64,000 nucleotides of DNA from Methylobacterium sp. J-088 (GCF_022829295.1 NZ_JAKSYH010000031.1:29931-93930), one strand, 5' to 3'; shown: positions 1 through 8,660, numbered from the stretch's first letter. A program made the numbers and translations. The notes: a model not told the origin generated them from the sequence alone.

Positions 1-485
1 GTGAGGAGTTGAACGAGGCGGTCGGTCTCGAGCCGGCGCATGTCGTCGTACCAGCCGGTGAAGAGCTCGAACAGGTCGTGCATCTCCCCGAGGCGGGCCT
101 GGGCATGACGCTCGGCGTCGGTCTCGACGCGCTGCATCAGCAACTCGCGCAGGATCGTCAAGGTCGGATCGATCTCGCGCTTCTTGCGCTCTTCGACCAG
201 CGTACGGACGATCTGCCAGACATCCTCGGGGGTGGCGAAGTAGTCCCGCCGGTCCCCGGGCCTGTGCTGGAGGCGCACGAGGTTCCAGGCCTGCAGCTCC
301 TTCAGGCCCATGCTGACGTTGGAGCGCGACACGCCGAGCCGCTCGACGATCTCGTCGGCGTTGAGCGGTCGCTCCGCCACGAACAGCACCGCGTAGATCT
401 GGCCCACCGTCCGGTTGATCCCCCACCGGGATCCCATCTCGCCGAAATGAAGCACGAAGGTCTGGACGAGGGGGGGCAGTTGCAC
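1..485 (-). CDS. GbsR/MarR-type winged-helix transcriptional regulator (3' end outside window)
   Basis: The reverse strand encodes a regulator with a winged-helix domain near its start (DEIVERLGVSRSNVSMGLKE is the helix-turn-helix), then a wing with RPGDRRDYF and a C-terminal helical dimerisation part containing LFTGWYDDMRRLETDR, typical of GbsR-like members of the MarR superfamily. The frame is open at position 1, so the C-terminus is missing. The only reasonable start is a GTG at 485, 35 bases after the stop of the DUF2474 gene, so it is the last gene of the cyd operon. I infer that it senses a respiratory or redox signal and autoregulates through the palindrome upstream of cydA. The family call is firm; the ligand is unknown. 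Confidence 0.8.
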   Translation of the reverse strand, partial: MQLPPLVQTFVLHFGEMGSRWGINRTVGQIYAVLFVAERPLNADEIVERLGVSRSNVSMGLKELQAWNLVRLQHRPGDRRDYFATPEDVWQIVRTLVEERKKREIDPTLTILRELLMQRVETDAERHAQARLGEMHDLFELFTGWYDDMRRLETDRLVQLL

Positions 486-519
486 GGGGCGTTCCGACGG
501 GGCCTGGATCCGCAGCCTA

Positions 520-642
520 TCAGGTCCTGAGCCAGAACCGCAGCAGCGTCGCGATGGATCCAAGCGCCACGATGCTGAGCGCCCAGATCGCCACGAACCA
601 GGCGAGACGCTTCCACAGGGGCAGCGGCGATGCAGCGGCCAT
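520..642 (-). CDS. DUF2474 small membrane subunit of cytochrome bd/CIO oxidase (CydX-like role)
   Basis: This is a 40-residue protein. After a short N-terminus with WKRLAWF it has one transmembrane helix (about residues 11-35) and ends in FWLRT. The ATG overlaps the cydB stop codon (TGATG), so translation is probably coupled. DUF2474 proteins occupy the place of CydX/YbgT after the CydAB genes of cyanide-insensitive oxidases, and the protein probably stabilises the haem-bearing CydA subunit in the inner membrane. The family assignment is from recognition of the length, the WKRL start and the position; the stabilising role is inferred by analogy with CydX. Confidence 0.85.
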   Translation of the reverse strand: MAAASPLPLWKRLAWFVAIWALSIVALGSIATLLRFWLRT

Positions 643-1649
643 CAGTGATATCCGTGCGTGTCGACCTTGCCGCGGAACACCCAGTACGAATACGCGGTGT
701 AGGCCAGGATGATCGGGATCAGCGCCGCGGCGCCGACCAGCAGGAACACTTGGCTCGCCTCGGGGGCGGCCGCCTGCCAGATGGTGATCCGCCCCGGCAC
801 CACATCGGGGTAGATGCTGATCCCGAGCCCTAAGAACGACAGGGCGAACAGCCCCAGCGCAATCAGGAACGGCGCCCGCTCGGCCCCGTTCCGCAGGGTC
901 CGCCACAGCGCGTAGGCCGCGAGCGCCACGAGGAGCGGCACCTGCGCGGTGACGAGCACGTTCGGCATCGCCAACCAGCGCTCGAAATAGCGCCCCTGCA
1001 GGAACAGTGTGGCGGCGCTCACCAGGGCGACCGCCGCCACGGTCCCGAGGGTGAGGCGCTCGGCAAGGCGCCGGGCCTGGATCTGGAGCAGGCCCTCGGT
1101 GCGCATCACCAGCCACGTGGCCCCCAAGAGCGCGTAGGCGATCGCGAGGCTCACGCCGACCAGCAGGCTGAACGGCGTGAGCCAGTCCCACCAGCCGCCC
1201 GCATAGGCGCGGCCCTCCACGGCGATGCCCTGGAGCAGCGCCCCCAGGGTGATCCCCTGGGCCAGGGCCGCGACCACCGAACCTACCGTGAAGGCCACGT
1301 CCCAGACGGCCCGGTGGCCGGGATCGCGCCAGCGGAACTCGAAGGCGACGCCCCGGAAGACCAGTCCCAGCAGCATCGCGAGGATCGGCGCGTAGAGCGC
1401 CGGCAGGATGACCGCGTAGGCGAGCGGGAAGACGGCGAACAGCCCGCCCCCGCCCATCACCAGCCAGGTCTCGTTGCCGTCCCAGACCGGAGCGATCGAG
1501 TTCATCGCGGTGTCCCGGTCGGGTCCCGGCCGCAGGGTCGGGAACAGGATGCCGATGCCGAGATCGAAGCCGTCCATGACGATGTAGGCGAAGACCGCGA
1601 AGGCGATGACGAACGCCCAGACCACGGTGAGATCGACACTGTACAGCAT
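642..1649 (-). CDS. cydB: Cytochrome bd ubiquinol oxidase subunit II (CIO type)
   Basis: The protein has 335 residues and about eight membrane helices. The N-terminal signature VMDGFDLGIGILFP, followed by WDGNETWLVMGGGGLFAVFP, is diagnostic of CydB. With CydA it forms the inner-membrane quinol oxidase that reduces O2 to water without pumping protons. It starts seven bases after the cydA stop and overlaps the downstream DUF2474 gene by one base, so the three are one transcript. The length (about 335 residues) agrees with the cyanide-insensitive CioB group. Confidence 0.97.
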   Translation of the reverse strand: MLYSVDLTVVWAFVIAFAVFAYIVMDGFDLGIGILFPTLRPGPDRDTAMNSIAPVWDGNETWLVMGGGGLFAVFPLAYAVILPALYAPILAMLLGLVFRGVAFEFRWRDPGHRAVWDVAFTVGSVVAALAQGITLGALLQGIAVEGRAYAGGWWDWLTPFSLLVGVSLAIAYALLGATWLVMRTEGLLQIQARRLAERLTLGTVAAVALVSAATLFLQGRYFERWLAMPNVLVTAQVPLLVALAAYALWRTLRNGAERAPFLIALGLFALSFLGLGISIYPDVVPGRITIWQAAAPEASQVFLLVGAAALIPIILAYTAYSYWVFRGKVDTHGYH

Positions 1650-1656
1650 GGCTGCC

Positions 1657-3075
1657 TCACTCGGCCCGCTGAAGATGACGGTCGGGATCGACCGCGGGGG
1701 CGGGCGTGATGCCCGCGGTCCGGATCGGCGCGCCGGGCTGAAGCCCGGGCTCGCCGGCCTGCGGGGGCTTGGCCATGAGGCGCAGGATGTAGAGCGTCCC
1801 CATGGCGAAGACCAAAAGGTAGACCACCACGAAGGCGGTGAGCGAGGCGGCCACCGCCGGCCCGGCGAGCGGCGAAGCCGAGTCCGCCGTGCGCAGCAGA
1901 CCGTAAACCGTGTAGGGCTGGCGCCCGACCTCGGTGGTGATCCAGCCGGCCAGCACGGCCACGAAGCCGGCCGGCCCCATGGCCAGGGCGAAGCGGTGGA
2001 GCGGCGCCCATGCGTAGAGCCGGCCCTTGATGCGGGCGAGCAGGCTGAGGCAGCCCAGCAGAAGCATCAGCAGCCCCAGGCTCACCATCACCCGGAACGA
2101 CCAGAACACGACCGGCACCGGCGGCCAATCCGTGCGGGGCAGGCTGTCGAGGCCGGCGAGCGGCGCATCGAGGGCGTGCTTCAGCACCAGCGAGGACAGC
2201 TTCGGGATCTCCACCGCGTAGCGGATCGTGCCGGCCTCCTGATCGGGCAGGCCGAACAGGACGAGCGGCGCCCCGTCGGGATGGCTCTGGTAATGGCCCT
2301 CCATGGCCATGACCTTGGCGGGCTGGTGCTCCAGGGTGTTGAGCCCATGCGCGTCGCCGGCCAGAATCTGGGCGGGGGCCACCAGGGCCGCCATCCACAT
2401 CGCCATCGAGAACATCGTCCGGGCGGCCGGATTGGTCCGATCGCGCAGCAGGTGCCACGCGCCCACCGCGCCCACGACCAGAGACGTCGTGAGGTAGGCC
2501 GCCAGCACCATGTGGACGAGGCGGAACGGGAAGGACGGGTTGAACACCACCGCCCACCAGTCCAGCGGCACGAACTGGCCCTGCGGGTTGGTGCCGTAGC
2601 CGGACGGCGTCTGCATCCACGAGTTCACCGCCAGGATCCAGAAGGCGGAGAAGAAGGTCCCGATCGCCACCATCAGGGTCGCGGCGAAGTGGAGCCGCGG
2701 GCCGACTTTCGTCATGCCGAACAGCATCACCCCGAGGAAGCCGGCCTCCAGGAAGAAGGCGGACAGCACCTCGTAGGCCATCATCGGCCCCAGCACCGGC
2801 CCGGTCTTGTCGGAGAAGACCGACCAGTTGGTGCCGAACTGGTAGGACATCACCAGCCCGGACACGACGCCCATCGCAAAGGCGATGGCGAAGATCTTCA
2901 GCCAGTACCGGAACAGATCCATGTAGACCTGCCGCCCGGTGGCGAACCACAGGCCTTCCAGCACGGCGAGGTAACTCGCCAGCCCGATCGAGAAGGACGG
3001 GAACACGATGTGGAACGCCACGGTGAACCCGAACTGCGCGCGTGCGAGGATCAGCGGATCGAGATGGGCGAGCAC
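1657..3075 (-). CDS. cydA: Cytochrome bd ubiquinol oxidase subunit I (CIO type)
   Basis: I chose the GTG at 3075 because a GGAGG lies about seven bases upstream and the product then begins MLAHLDPLILARAQFG, as usual for CydA; a longer frame to 3117 has no such site. The protein has 472 residues. His22 in FTVAFHIVFPSF is the expected haem b595 ligand, and GWITTEVGRQPYTVYG is the conserved C-terminal signature. The periplasmic Q-loop is short, which places it with the cyanide-insensitive oxidases rather than the E. coli CydA group. It heads the cydAB-DUF2474-GbsR operon and lies 42 bases downstream of a perfect palindrome. It allows respiration at low oxygen or when haem-copper oxidases are blocked. 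Confidence 0.97.
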   Translation of the reverse strand: MLAHLDPLILARAQFGFTVAFHIVFPSFSIGLASYLAVLEGLWFATGRQVYMDLFRYWLKIFAIAFAMGVVSGLVMSYQFGTNWSVFSDKTGPVLGPMMAYEVLSAFFLEAGFLGVMLFGMTKVGPRLHFAATLMVAIGTFFSAFWILAVNSWMQTPSGYGTNPQGQFVPLDWWAVVFNPSFPFRLVHMVLAAYLTTSLVVGAVGAWHLLRDRTNPAARTMFSMAMWMAALVAPAQILAGDAHGLNTLEHQPAKVMAMEGHYQSHPDGAPLVLFGLPDQEAGTIRYAVEIPKLSSLVLKHALDAPLAGLDSLPRTDWPPVPVVFWSFRVMVSLGLLMLLLGCLSLLARIKGRLYAWAPLHRFALAMGPAGFVAVLAGWITTEVGRQPYTVYGLLRTADSASPLAGPAVAASLTAFVVVYLLVFAMGTLYILRLMAKPPQAGEPGLQPGAPIRTAGITPAPAVDPDRHLQRAE

Positions 3076-3117
3076 GGCAGGCCTCCAGCCAAGCGACGGC
3101 GACTCACGGTATGGCAA

Positions 3118-3135
3118 TTTCAGAAATTTCTGAAA
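3118..3135. promoter_or_regulatory. Perfect 18-bp palindrome upstream of cydA, candidate operator
   Basis: TTTCAGAAATTTCTGAAA is its own reverse complement and sits in an AT-rich patch 42 bases before the cydA start, inside otherwise GC-rich DNA. Because a GbsR/MarR-type regulator is the last gene of the operon, I infer that this is its binding site. No binding data can be seen from sequence alone. A palindrome of this length without spacer is unlikely by chance. Confidence 0.6.
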
Positions 3136-3327
3136 AGACTATAACTTCTGCGTGTCGGTTAGGGCTGGTGCGCCACGCAGGGTCTCTGGACGCGTGATCC
3201 GGAACGCGGCAGATTCAGTCCCTCACTCACGATCGGGACGCTGCAGGCCCGGCGGCGCATCGGGCCACAGGGCCGCGAGGCGCCCCCTGCCGGCCGCGCC
3301 CGGACCTCACGAGAGCCCCCGCGCCCA

Positions 3328-4530
3328 ATGGCCGATTCCCTTGCTGACGCCGCTCCAGCCGATCTCGCCGCGCTCCTGTCGGACCGGATCCGCGGCATCG
3401 GCACGAGCCAGATCGGCCTCGTGGCGGATCGCGGGCGCGACGATCCGGAGGTGGTGAAGCTCTGGATCGGCGAGGGCGATCTGCCGACGCCGCCCTTCAT
3501 CATCGAGGCGGCGCACCGGGCGATGCTCGCCGGGCATACCCGCTACACGACGTCGCTCGGCCTTCCGGCCCTGCGCGAGGCGCTGGGCGCCTACCACGCC
3601 CGCCACTGGGGCGTTGAGATCCCGCCCGACCGGTTCGCCGTCACGGCCGGCGGCATGAACGCGATCATGCAGGCCGCCCAGGTGCTGCTGGAGCCCGGCG
3701 ACGAGATCATCATCCCCTCCCCCGCCTGGCCGAACCTGCGCGAGGCCGTGCGCATCACCGGCGGCGTGCCGGTGGCGGTGCCCTACCGGCGGCAGCCGGA
3801 CGGGCGCTTCGCCCTGCCGCTCGCCGATATCGAGGCCGCGCTGACGCCGCGCACCCGGGTGATCATGATCAACTCGCCCTCGAACCCGACGGGCTGGACC
3901 ATGCCGCTCGCCGAGATGACGGCCCTGCGCGACCTCGCCCGCGCCCGCGGCCTGTGGATCCTGTCGGACGAGGTCTACGCGCACTTCACCTACGGCAACC
4001 GGATCGCTCCGTCTTTCCTGCAGGTCTGCGAGCCGGACGACCGGTTGATCGTCACCAACACCTTCTCGAAGAACTGGGCGATGACCGGCTGGCGCGCCGG
4101 CTGGGTCGTCTATCCGCGCGGGCTGGCGCCGACCTTCGCCAAGCTCGGGCAGTACAGCACCACCTCGATCTCGACTTTCGTGCAGCACGCCTGCATCGCG
4201 GCGCTGAACGAGGGCGACAGCTTCATCCGCACCATGGTCGACCGCTGCGCCGAGGCGCGCGCGATCCTGGTGGACGGCCTGTCCCGGCTGCCGGGCGTCA
4301 CCGCCGCCCCGCCCGAGGGCGCCTTCTACCTGATGGCCCGGATGGGCGGCGACGAGCCGAGCCTCGACCTCGCGCTGCGCCTGCTGCGGGAGGCCAAGGT
4401 CGGCGTGGCCCCCGGCACCGCCTTCGGGCCGGAGGGCGAGGGTCTGGTGCGGATCTGCTTCGCCATCAGCCCGGAACTGGCGCGGGAAGCAGTGGCGCGC
4501 CTCTCCGCCGTGCTCGGCCGCGCGGGCTGA
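3328..4530 (+). CDS. PLP-dependent class I/II aminotransferase
   Basis: This 400-residue fold-type I aminotransferase carries the substrate-loop region IGEGDLPTPPFI, the PLP-phosphate region VTAGGMNAIMQA, the SPSNPTG motif, the DEVYAHF cofactor aspartate, and the Schiff-base lysine Lys248 in TFSKNWAMTGWRAGW, with a C-terminal arginine in GLVRICFA that would bind the substrate carboxylate. It belongs to the broad aspartate/aromatic/kynurenine-type aminotransferases; the amino-acid substrate cannot be told from sequence. It stands alone on the plus strand, convergent with the DHDPS-family gene with only seven bases between the stops. Confidence 0.9.
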   Translation: MADSLADAAPADLAALLSDRIRGIGTSQIGLVADRGRDDPEVVKLWIGEGDLPTPPFIIEAAHRAMLAGHTRYTTSLGLPALREALGAYHARHWGVEIPPDRFAVTAGGMNAIMQAAQVLLEPGDEIIIPSPAWPNLREAVRITGGVPVAVPYRRQPDGRFALPLADIEAALTPRTRVIMINSPSNPTGWTMPLAEMTALRDLARARGLWILSDEVYAHFTYGNRIAPSFLQVCEPDDRLIVTNTFSKNWAMTGWRAGWVVYPRGLAPTFAKLGQYSTTSISTFVQHACIAALNEGDSFIRTMVDRCAEARAILVDGLSRLPGVTAAPPEGAFYLMARMGGDEPSLDLALRLLREAKVGVAPGTAFGPEGEGLVRICFAISPELAREAVARLSAVLGRAG

Positions 4531-4537
4531 ACCAAGC

Positions 4538-5464
4538 CTACCGTCCCCAGCGCAGCACCAGCGCGTCGTTCCGGCGGGCAAGCTCGATCAGCCCAGCCCG
4601 GGTCGCCGGGTGGAGTGGCTGGACCGGCAGGCGCGCGGTCTCGTGGGCGATCACCCCGCCCTCCTGCATCAGCGCCTTGCAGGCGAGCAGCCCGCATTGC
4701 CGGTTCTCGTAGTTGATCAGCGGCAGCCAGCGTTCGTAGGCGTCGAGAGCCTCCTCGCGGCGCCCGGCCGCGAAGGCGTCGGTGATCTGGCGGATCCCGT
4801 CCGGATAGGCGCCGCCGGTCATCGCCCCGGTGGCACCTGCGTCGAGATCGGCCATCAGGGTGATCGCCTCCTCGCCGTCCCAGGGGCCGACCACGGCGTC
4901 GCCACCGAGGGCGATCAACTCGCGCAGCTTCGCGGCCGCCTGGGCGGTCTCGATCTTGAAATAGCTGACGTTGGCGATCTCCCGGGCCATGCGCGCGAGG
5001 AACGCAGCCGAGAGCGGCGTGCCCGAGACCGGCGCGTCCTGGATCATGATCGGGATGGAGATCGCGTCCGAGACCGCGCGGAAGAAGTCGTAGACGCCGA
5101 TCTCGGGCACGCGGATCGTGGCGCCGTGATAGGGCGGCATGATCATCACCATGGCGGCCCCGGCGTCCTGCGCCCGGCGCGAGCGCTCGGCACAGACCTG
5201 CGTGGCGAAGTGCGTGGTCGTGACGATCACCGGCACGCGGCCCGCCACATGCTCCAGCACGGCGCGCATCACGCGCTCGCGCTCGTCGTCGGTGAGAACG
5301 AACTGCTCGGAAAAGTTCGCGAGGATGCAGATGCCGTGGCTGCCGGCGTCGATCATGAAATCGATCGCCCGGCGCTGCCCGTCGAGATCGAGGGTGCCTG
5401 AGGCGTCGAACACCGTGGGGGCGACCGGGAAGACGCCGCGATAGGCGTGAGCGAGCGAAGTCAT
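4538..5464 (-). CDS. Dihydrodipicolinate synthase (DHDPS/NAL) family class I aldolase or dehydratase
   Basis: The protein has 308 residues from the ATG at 5464, which has AGAAGGA six bases upstream; a longer frame to 5557 lacks homology. It shows the TIM-barrel features of the family: GSHGICILANFSEQ near the N-terminus, VPVIVTTTHF, MPPYHGA, and the Schiff-base lysine Lys170 in SYFKIETAQ. The usual pyruvate-loop TGE is replaced by NFSE, so it is probably not DapA but a member acting on another 2-keto acid, such as a 2-keto-3-deoxy sugar acid dehydratase. It stands alone between an aminotransferase and an amino-acid ABC transporter. The specific substrate is unresolved. Confidence 0.85.
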   Translation of the reverse strand: MTSLAHAYRGVFPVAPTVFDASGTLDLDGQRRAIDFMIDAGSHGICILANFSEQFVLTDDERERVMRAVLEHVAGRVPVIVTTTHFATQVCAERSRRAQDAGAAMVMIMPPYHGATIRVPEIGVYDFFRAVSDAISIPIMIQDAPVSGTPLSAAFLARMAREIANVSYFKIETAQAAAKLRELIALGGDAVVGPWDGEEAITLMADLDAGATGAMTGGAYPDGIRQITDAFAAGRREEALDAYERWLPLINYENRQCGLLACKALMQEGGVIAHETARLPVQPLHPATRAGLIELARRNDALVLRWGR

Positions 5465-5792
5465 GAGCGGTCCTTCTGCGGCGGGGCCAGGAGTCCACCC
5501 CGCGAATCGTTCGATGCCCGGGGCGGGCCGCCTCCTATCACGAACGTCCTGCGGCATCGTCGCGGGGCGCAGCCGACGGTGTGACAGGATGGCCAGCTTA
5601 GTTTCAGCCCGTGATCCAGAACAATCCCGACGCGGCCGAATAGACCGGCGCGAAGGAGTTCGGCTTCACCACCACTGATCCGCTCGCTTGCCTTGACGGC
5701 CTGGCTCGATTCATTGACGAAATAAACGCGCAGGGCCGGATCGACTTCGACGGCCGCGAGAGAACATTGTTATCGGCGTGAGGTATTTTCGG
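5465..5792. other. Gene-less divergent intergenic region
   Basis: About 330 bases lie between the diverging aldolase and amino-acid-binding-protein genes and should hold both promoters. I see no open frame with coding character, no clear hairpin and no recognisable RNA. The last 100 bases are somewhat richer in A and T. Confidence 0.5.
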
Positions 5793-6569
5793 ATGCGACT
5801 TTTCTCGACCGGTCTGGCCGCGGTGCTGGCTGTCTCGGCACTCCTCCTGGGCGCGCCCGCCCGGGCCGATGACCTCGACACGATCCGGGCGGCCAAGACC
5901 CTGCGCATCGGCACCGAGGGCACCTACGCGCCCTTCACGTTTCACGACGCCTCCGGGGCGCTCGTCGGCTTCGACGTGGAGATCGGTCGCAAGGTCGCCG
6001 AGAAGCTCGGCGTCACGCCCCAGTTTCTCGAGGGCAAGTGGGACGGGCTGATCGCAGGGCTCGACGGCGGGCGCTACGACGTGGTGATCAACCAAGTCGG
6101 CATCACCAAGGAGCGGCAGGCGAAGTTCGACTTCTCGGAGCCCTATATCCGGGCTCGCGCCGTGCTGATCACCAAGTCTGACCGGCCCGACATCACATCC
6201 TTCGCCGATCTGAAGGGCAAGAGGGCCGCGCAGAGCCTGACCAGCAACTTCGCCCGCCTGGCCGAGCAGTCCGGGGCGCAGATCATCGGCACGGACGGGT
6301 TCGATCAGTCGATCCAGTTGGTGATCACCGGACGGGCCGACGCCACCGTCAACGACAACCTGTCGTTCCTCGACTTCCGCAAGCAGAAGCCGAACGCCCC
6401 CGTGAAGATCGCCGCCGAGCAGGCCGACGCGGACGCCTCCGGGATCATCCTGCGCAAGAACAACCCCGGGCTGAAGGCCGCCCTCGACAAGGCGCTCGAC
6501 GAGATCAAAGCCGATGGCAGCTACGCGGCGATCGCGCAGACATATTTCGGGGCCGATGTGTCGAAGTAG
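5793..6569 (+). CDS. Polar amino-acid ABC transporter, periplasmic substrate-binding protein
   Basis: The protein begins with a signal peptide (MRLFSTGLAAVLAVSALLLG, cleavage after PARA) and continues as a family-3 solute-binding protein: TLRIGTEGTYAPFTFHD, GFDVEIGRKVAEKLG, GLIAGLDGGRYDVVINQVGIT and a C-terminal IKADGSYAAIAQTYFG. I prefer the ATG at 5793, with GAGG nine bases upstream, over the GTG at 5778. It delivers a polar amino acid, probably cystine- or glutamine-like, to the permease and ATPase encoded at 7053-8488. The operon is interrupted by a 480-base gap holding a repeat, which may lower transcription of the membrane components. Confidence 0.93.
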   Translation: MRLFSTGLAAVLAVSALLLGAPARADDLDTIRAAKTLRIGTEGTYAPFTFHDASGALVGFDVEIGRKVAEKLGVTPQFLEGKWDGLIAGLDGGRYDVVINQVGITKERQAKFDFSEPYIRARAVLITKSDRPDITSFADLKGKRAAQSLTSNFARLAEQSGAQIIGTDGFDQSIQLVITGRADATVNDNLSFLDFRKQKPNAPVKIAAEQADADASGIILRKNNPGLKAALDKALDEIKADGSYAAIAQTYFGADVSK

Positions 6570-7052
6570 ATGTTCTGAGAGGGAATGCCGTCACGCCGCC
6601 CGCTTCGGGTTACGGCGATGAGGGCCGCCCGGCGAGAAGGCGGACGCGCCAACGCTTCTCTCGCCCACAGAAGCGACCGGACTTACGCATCGTGTGCAGG
6701 ACAACAGCAGCAGGATGAAGCGTGGGTCCCCTCTCCCGTGCGGGCTTGCGAATTCACACATCGAGTTCGGGATCATCATGCGGTTGCCAAGTGAGGCGGC
6801 ACGGCTGGCACATGCGCCCTCCCTCCCCCCTCTGCGGGGGCGGGAGAGGCGCGGAGCCGCCTTCGCATCTCCCAAACCCGATATGTGCATCCGTTAGCCC
6901 GCTCGGGAGAGGGAGCCGGTCGCGCTCCGTCATCAATCGCTTGCCTCCAGCTTGTGTGGCTCCTCTGCGGGGAGGGAGCACGCGCGAATGTGGCCCATTC
7001 TCCGATACAGCTGTGTCAAGAACCCCGTTCCCCCGGAAGGAGACGCCGCCCC
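6570..7052. other. 480-base gap inside the amino-acid ABC operon
   Basis: There is no gene here. Most of the gap is occupied by the MITE-like inverted repeat at 6728-6917; the remaining ends show no coding character. A good ribosome site for the permease (GGAAGGAG, 7035-7042) closes the gap. Confidence 0.6.
6728..6917. repeat. MITE-like element with about 38-bp imperfect terminal inverted repeats
   Basis: The left arm (about 6728-6768) reads CCCCTCTCCCGTGCGGGCTT and ends in CACACATCG; the right arm (about 6876-6917) is its imperfect reverse complement, with CGATATGTG and GCTCGGGAGAGGG. A second GC-rich hairpin (CCCCCTCTGCGGGGGCGGG) lies in the middle near 6827-6845. The element codes for nothing. 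Small foldback elements of this design are non-autonomous mobile repeats. It sits between the binding-protein and permease genes, where a folded RNA could attenuate or stabilise the transcript. Confidence 0.6.
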
Positions 7053-7733
7053 GTGCCGCACTGGCTCGACCTCATGCTCCAATCGCTCGAGCCGCTGCTC
7101 GCCGCCGGACTACGCTTCACCGTTCCGCTGACGCTGATCGCCTTCACGCTGGGGCTCGCCCTCGGTCTCGGAACCGCCCTCCTGCGCCTGTTCGCCCCCC
7201 GCCCCCTGGCGGCCCTGGCGTGGCTCTACGTGTGGATCTTCCGGGGCACCCCGCTGCTCGTCCAGCTGTTCGTGATCTTCTACGGCCTGCCGAGCCTCGG
7301 GATCCTGATCGACGCCTTCCCGGCCGCGGTGATCGGGTTCACGCTGAACGTCGGCGCCTACACGTCCGAGATCATCCGCGCCGCCATCGCGTCCATCCCG
7401 AAGGGCCAGTGGGAGGCGTCCTACGCGATCGGCATGACACCGGCCCAGGCCCTGCGCCGCACGATCCTGCCGCAGGCGGCACGGGTGGCGGTGCCCTCCC
7501 TCGCCAACACCTTCATCGCCCTGGTGAAGGACACCTCGCTCGCCGCCGCCATCACGGTGCCCGAGCTGTTCCAGGCGGCCCAGCGCATCGTCGCGGTCAC
7601 CTACGAGCCGCTGATCCTCTATATCGAGGCCGCCCTGATCTACCTCGTCCTGTCCTCGCTCCTGTCCTGGCTGCAGACGCTCCTGGAACGGCGCCTCGGG
7701 CGCTATGGCGGCTATCTGGAGGCGCGCGCGTGA
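7053..7733 (+). CDS. Polar amino-acid ABC transporter, permease
   Basis: The 226-residue protein has about five membrane helices. The EAA loop (GQWEASYAIGMTPAQALRRT) and the RGTPLLVQLF motif are those of HisM/GlnP-type permeases. I chose GTG 7053 because GGAAGGAG lies ten bases upstream; earlier starts run into the repeat. The last codons overlap the ATPase start (GTGA), so the two are translationally coupled. It probably works as a homodimer, since no second permease gene is present. Confidence 0.92.
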   Translation: MPHWLDLMLQSLEPLLAAGLRFTVPLTLIAFTLGLALGLGTALLRLFAPRPLAALAWLYVWIFRGTPLLVQLFVIFYGLPSLGILIDAFPAAVIGFTLNVGAYTSEIIRAAIASIPKGQWEASYAIGMTPAQALRRTILPQAARVAVPSLANTFIALVKDTSLAAAITVPELFQAAQRIVAVTYEPLILYIEAALIYLVLSSLLSWLQTLLERRLGRYGGYLEARA

Positions 7734-8488
7734 TCGCCCTGTCGGCCATCGAGAAACGCTTCGGCGCCAACCCGGTCCTGCGGGGCGTCGATCTCGCCAT
7801 TCCGGAGGGGCGGGTGACGGCGCTGATCGGCCCGTCGGGCTCGGGCAAGTCGACGCTGCTGCGCTGCGTGAACCTGCTGGAGATCCCGCAAGCCGGCACG
7901 CTCACCCTCGGCGACCTCCGTCTCGAATTCCGACCGGGACACCCGCCGGCCCGGCGGGACGTGCTCGCCGTGCGCCGCCAGACCGGCATGGTGTTCCAGA
8001 ACTTCCAGCTCTTCCCCCACCGCACCGTGATCGAGAACGTCATGGAGGGGCTCGTCACCGTAGCGAAGTGGCCGCGCGCGAAGGCGCGGGCCCGGGCGCT
8101 GGACCTGCTGGAGCGCGTCGGCCTCGCCCAGAAAGCGGCGGATTGGCCCGCCAGCCTGTCGGGCGGCCAGCAGCAGCGGGTGGCGATCGCCCGGGCGCTC
8201 GCGCCGTCCCCGCGCCTCCTGCTCTGTGACGAGCCGACCTCGGCCCTCGATCCCGAACTCGCCGCCGAAGTGGTGGACGTGCTGGCCGGGCTGGCGGGCG
8301 AGGGCATGACCATGGTGCTGGCGACCCACGACCTGCGCCTCGCGCGCCGCGTCGCCGACACGGTGGTGTTCCTAGAGGGCGGCACCATCGTCGAGCAGGG
8401 CGCCGCCGCCGACCTGTTCGGGAAGCCAGGGGATCCGCGCACGCAGCGCTTCGTCCGGACGCTGCTCGGCGAGGCGGCGGGCGCCTGA
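7730..8488 (+). CDS. Polar amino-acid ABC transporter, ATP-binding protein
   Basis: The 252-residue ATPase has Walker A GPSGSGKST, Q-loop VFQNFQLFPH, signature LSGGQQQR, Walker B LLLCDEPTSALDPE and the H-loop in LATHDLRLA. The GTG start overlaps the permease stop by four bases. It powers the amino-acid importer whose binding protein is encoded at 5793. The GlnQ/HisP class is clear from the EIPQAGTL and FQLFPHRT regions; the substrate is not. Confidence 0.95.
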   Translation: MIALSAIEKRFGANPVLRGVDLAIPEGRVTALIGPSGSGKSTLLRCVNLLEIPQAGTLTLGDLRLEFRPGHPPARRDVLAVRRQTGMVFQNFQLFPHRTVIENVMEGLVTVAKWPRAKARARALDLLERVGLAQKAADWPASLSGGQQQRVAIARALAPSPRLLLCDEPTSALDPELAAEVVDVLAGLAGEGMTMVLATHDLRLARRVADTVVFLEGGTIVEQGAAADLFGKPGDPRTQRFVRTLLGEAAGA

Positions 8489-8504
8489 CCGGCGGCCGCG
8501 CGGC

Positions 8505-8660
8505 TCAGCGCGGCAGGCAGCGCAGGTTCAGGAGATCCTCGATCGACACAGCGGTCTCGAAGAGAAGCGGTCGCCACGCCGGCAGTGTGGCGAGGATCAG
8601 GCCGGCCGCCAGGGCGAGCCAGGGTACGGCGGCCCGGAGGCCGGGCGCGGCAGCCCTCAT
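8505..8660 (-). CDS. 51-residue single-pass membrane protein encoded after DUF2243
   Basis: This frame reads MRAAAPGLRAAVPWLALAAG, then a hydrophobic helix to about residue 27, and ends LLNLRCLPR. Its ATG overlaps the DUF2243 stop (ATGA), which is good evidence that it is translated and is the third gene of the OPT-DUF2243 operon. I do not recognise the family. The C-terminal tail has one cysteine. Proteins with DUF2243 often neighbour cytochrome-oxidase assembly genes, so a small accessory role in a membrane complex is possible but unproven. Confidence 0.6.
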   Translation of the reverse strand: MRAAAPGLRAAVPWLALAAGLILATLPAWRPLLFETAVSIEDLLNLRCLPR

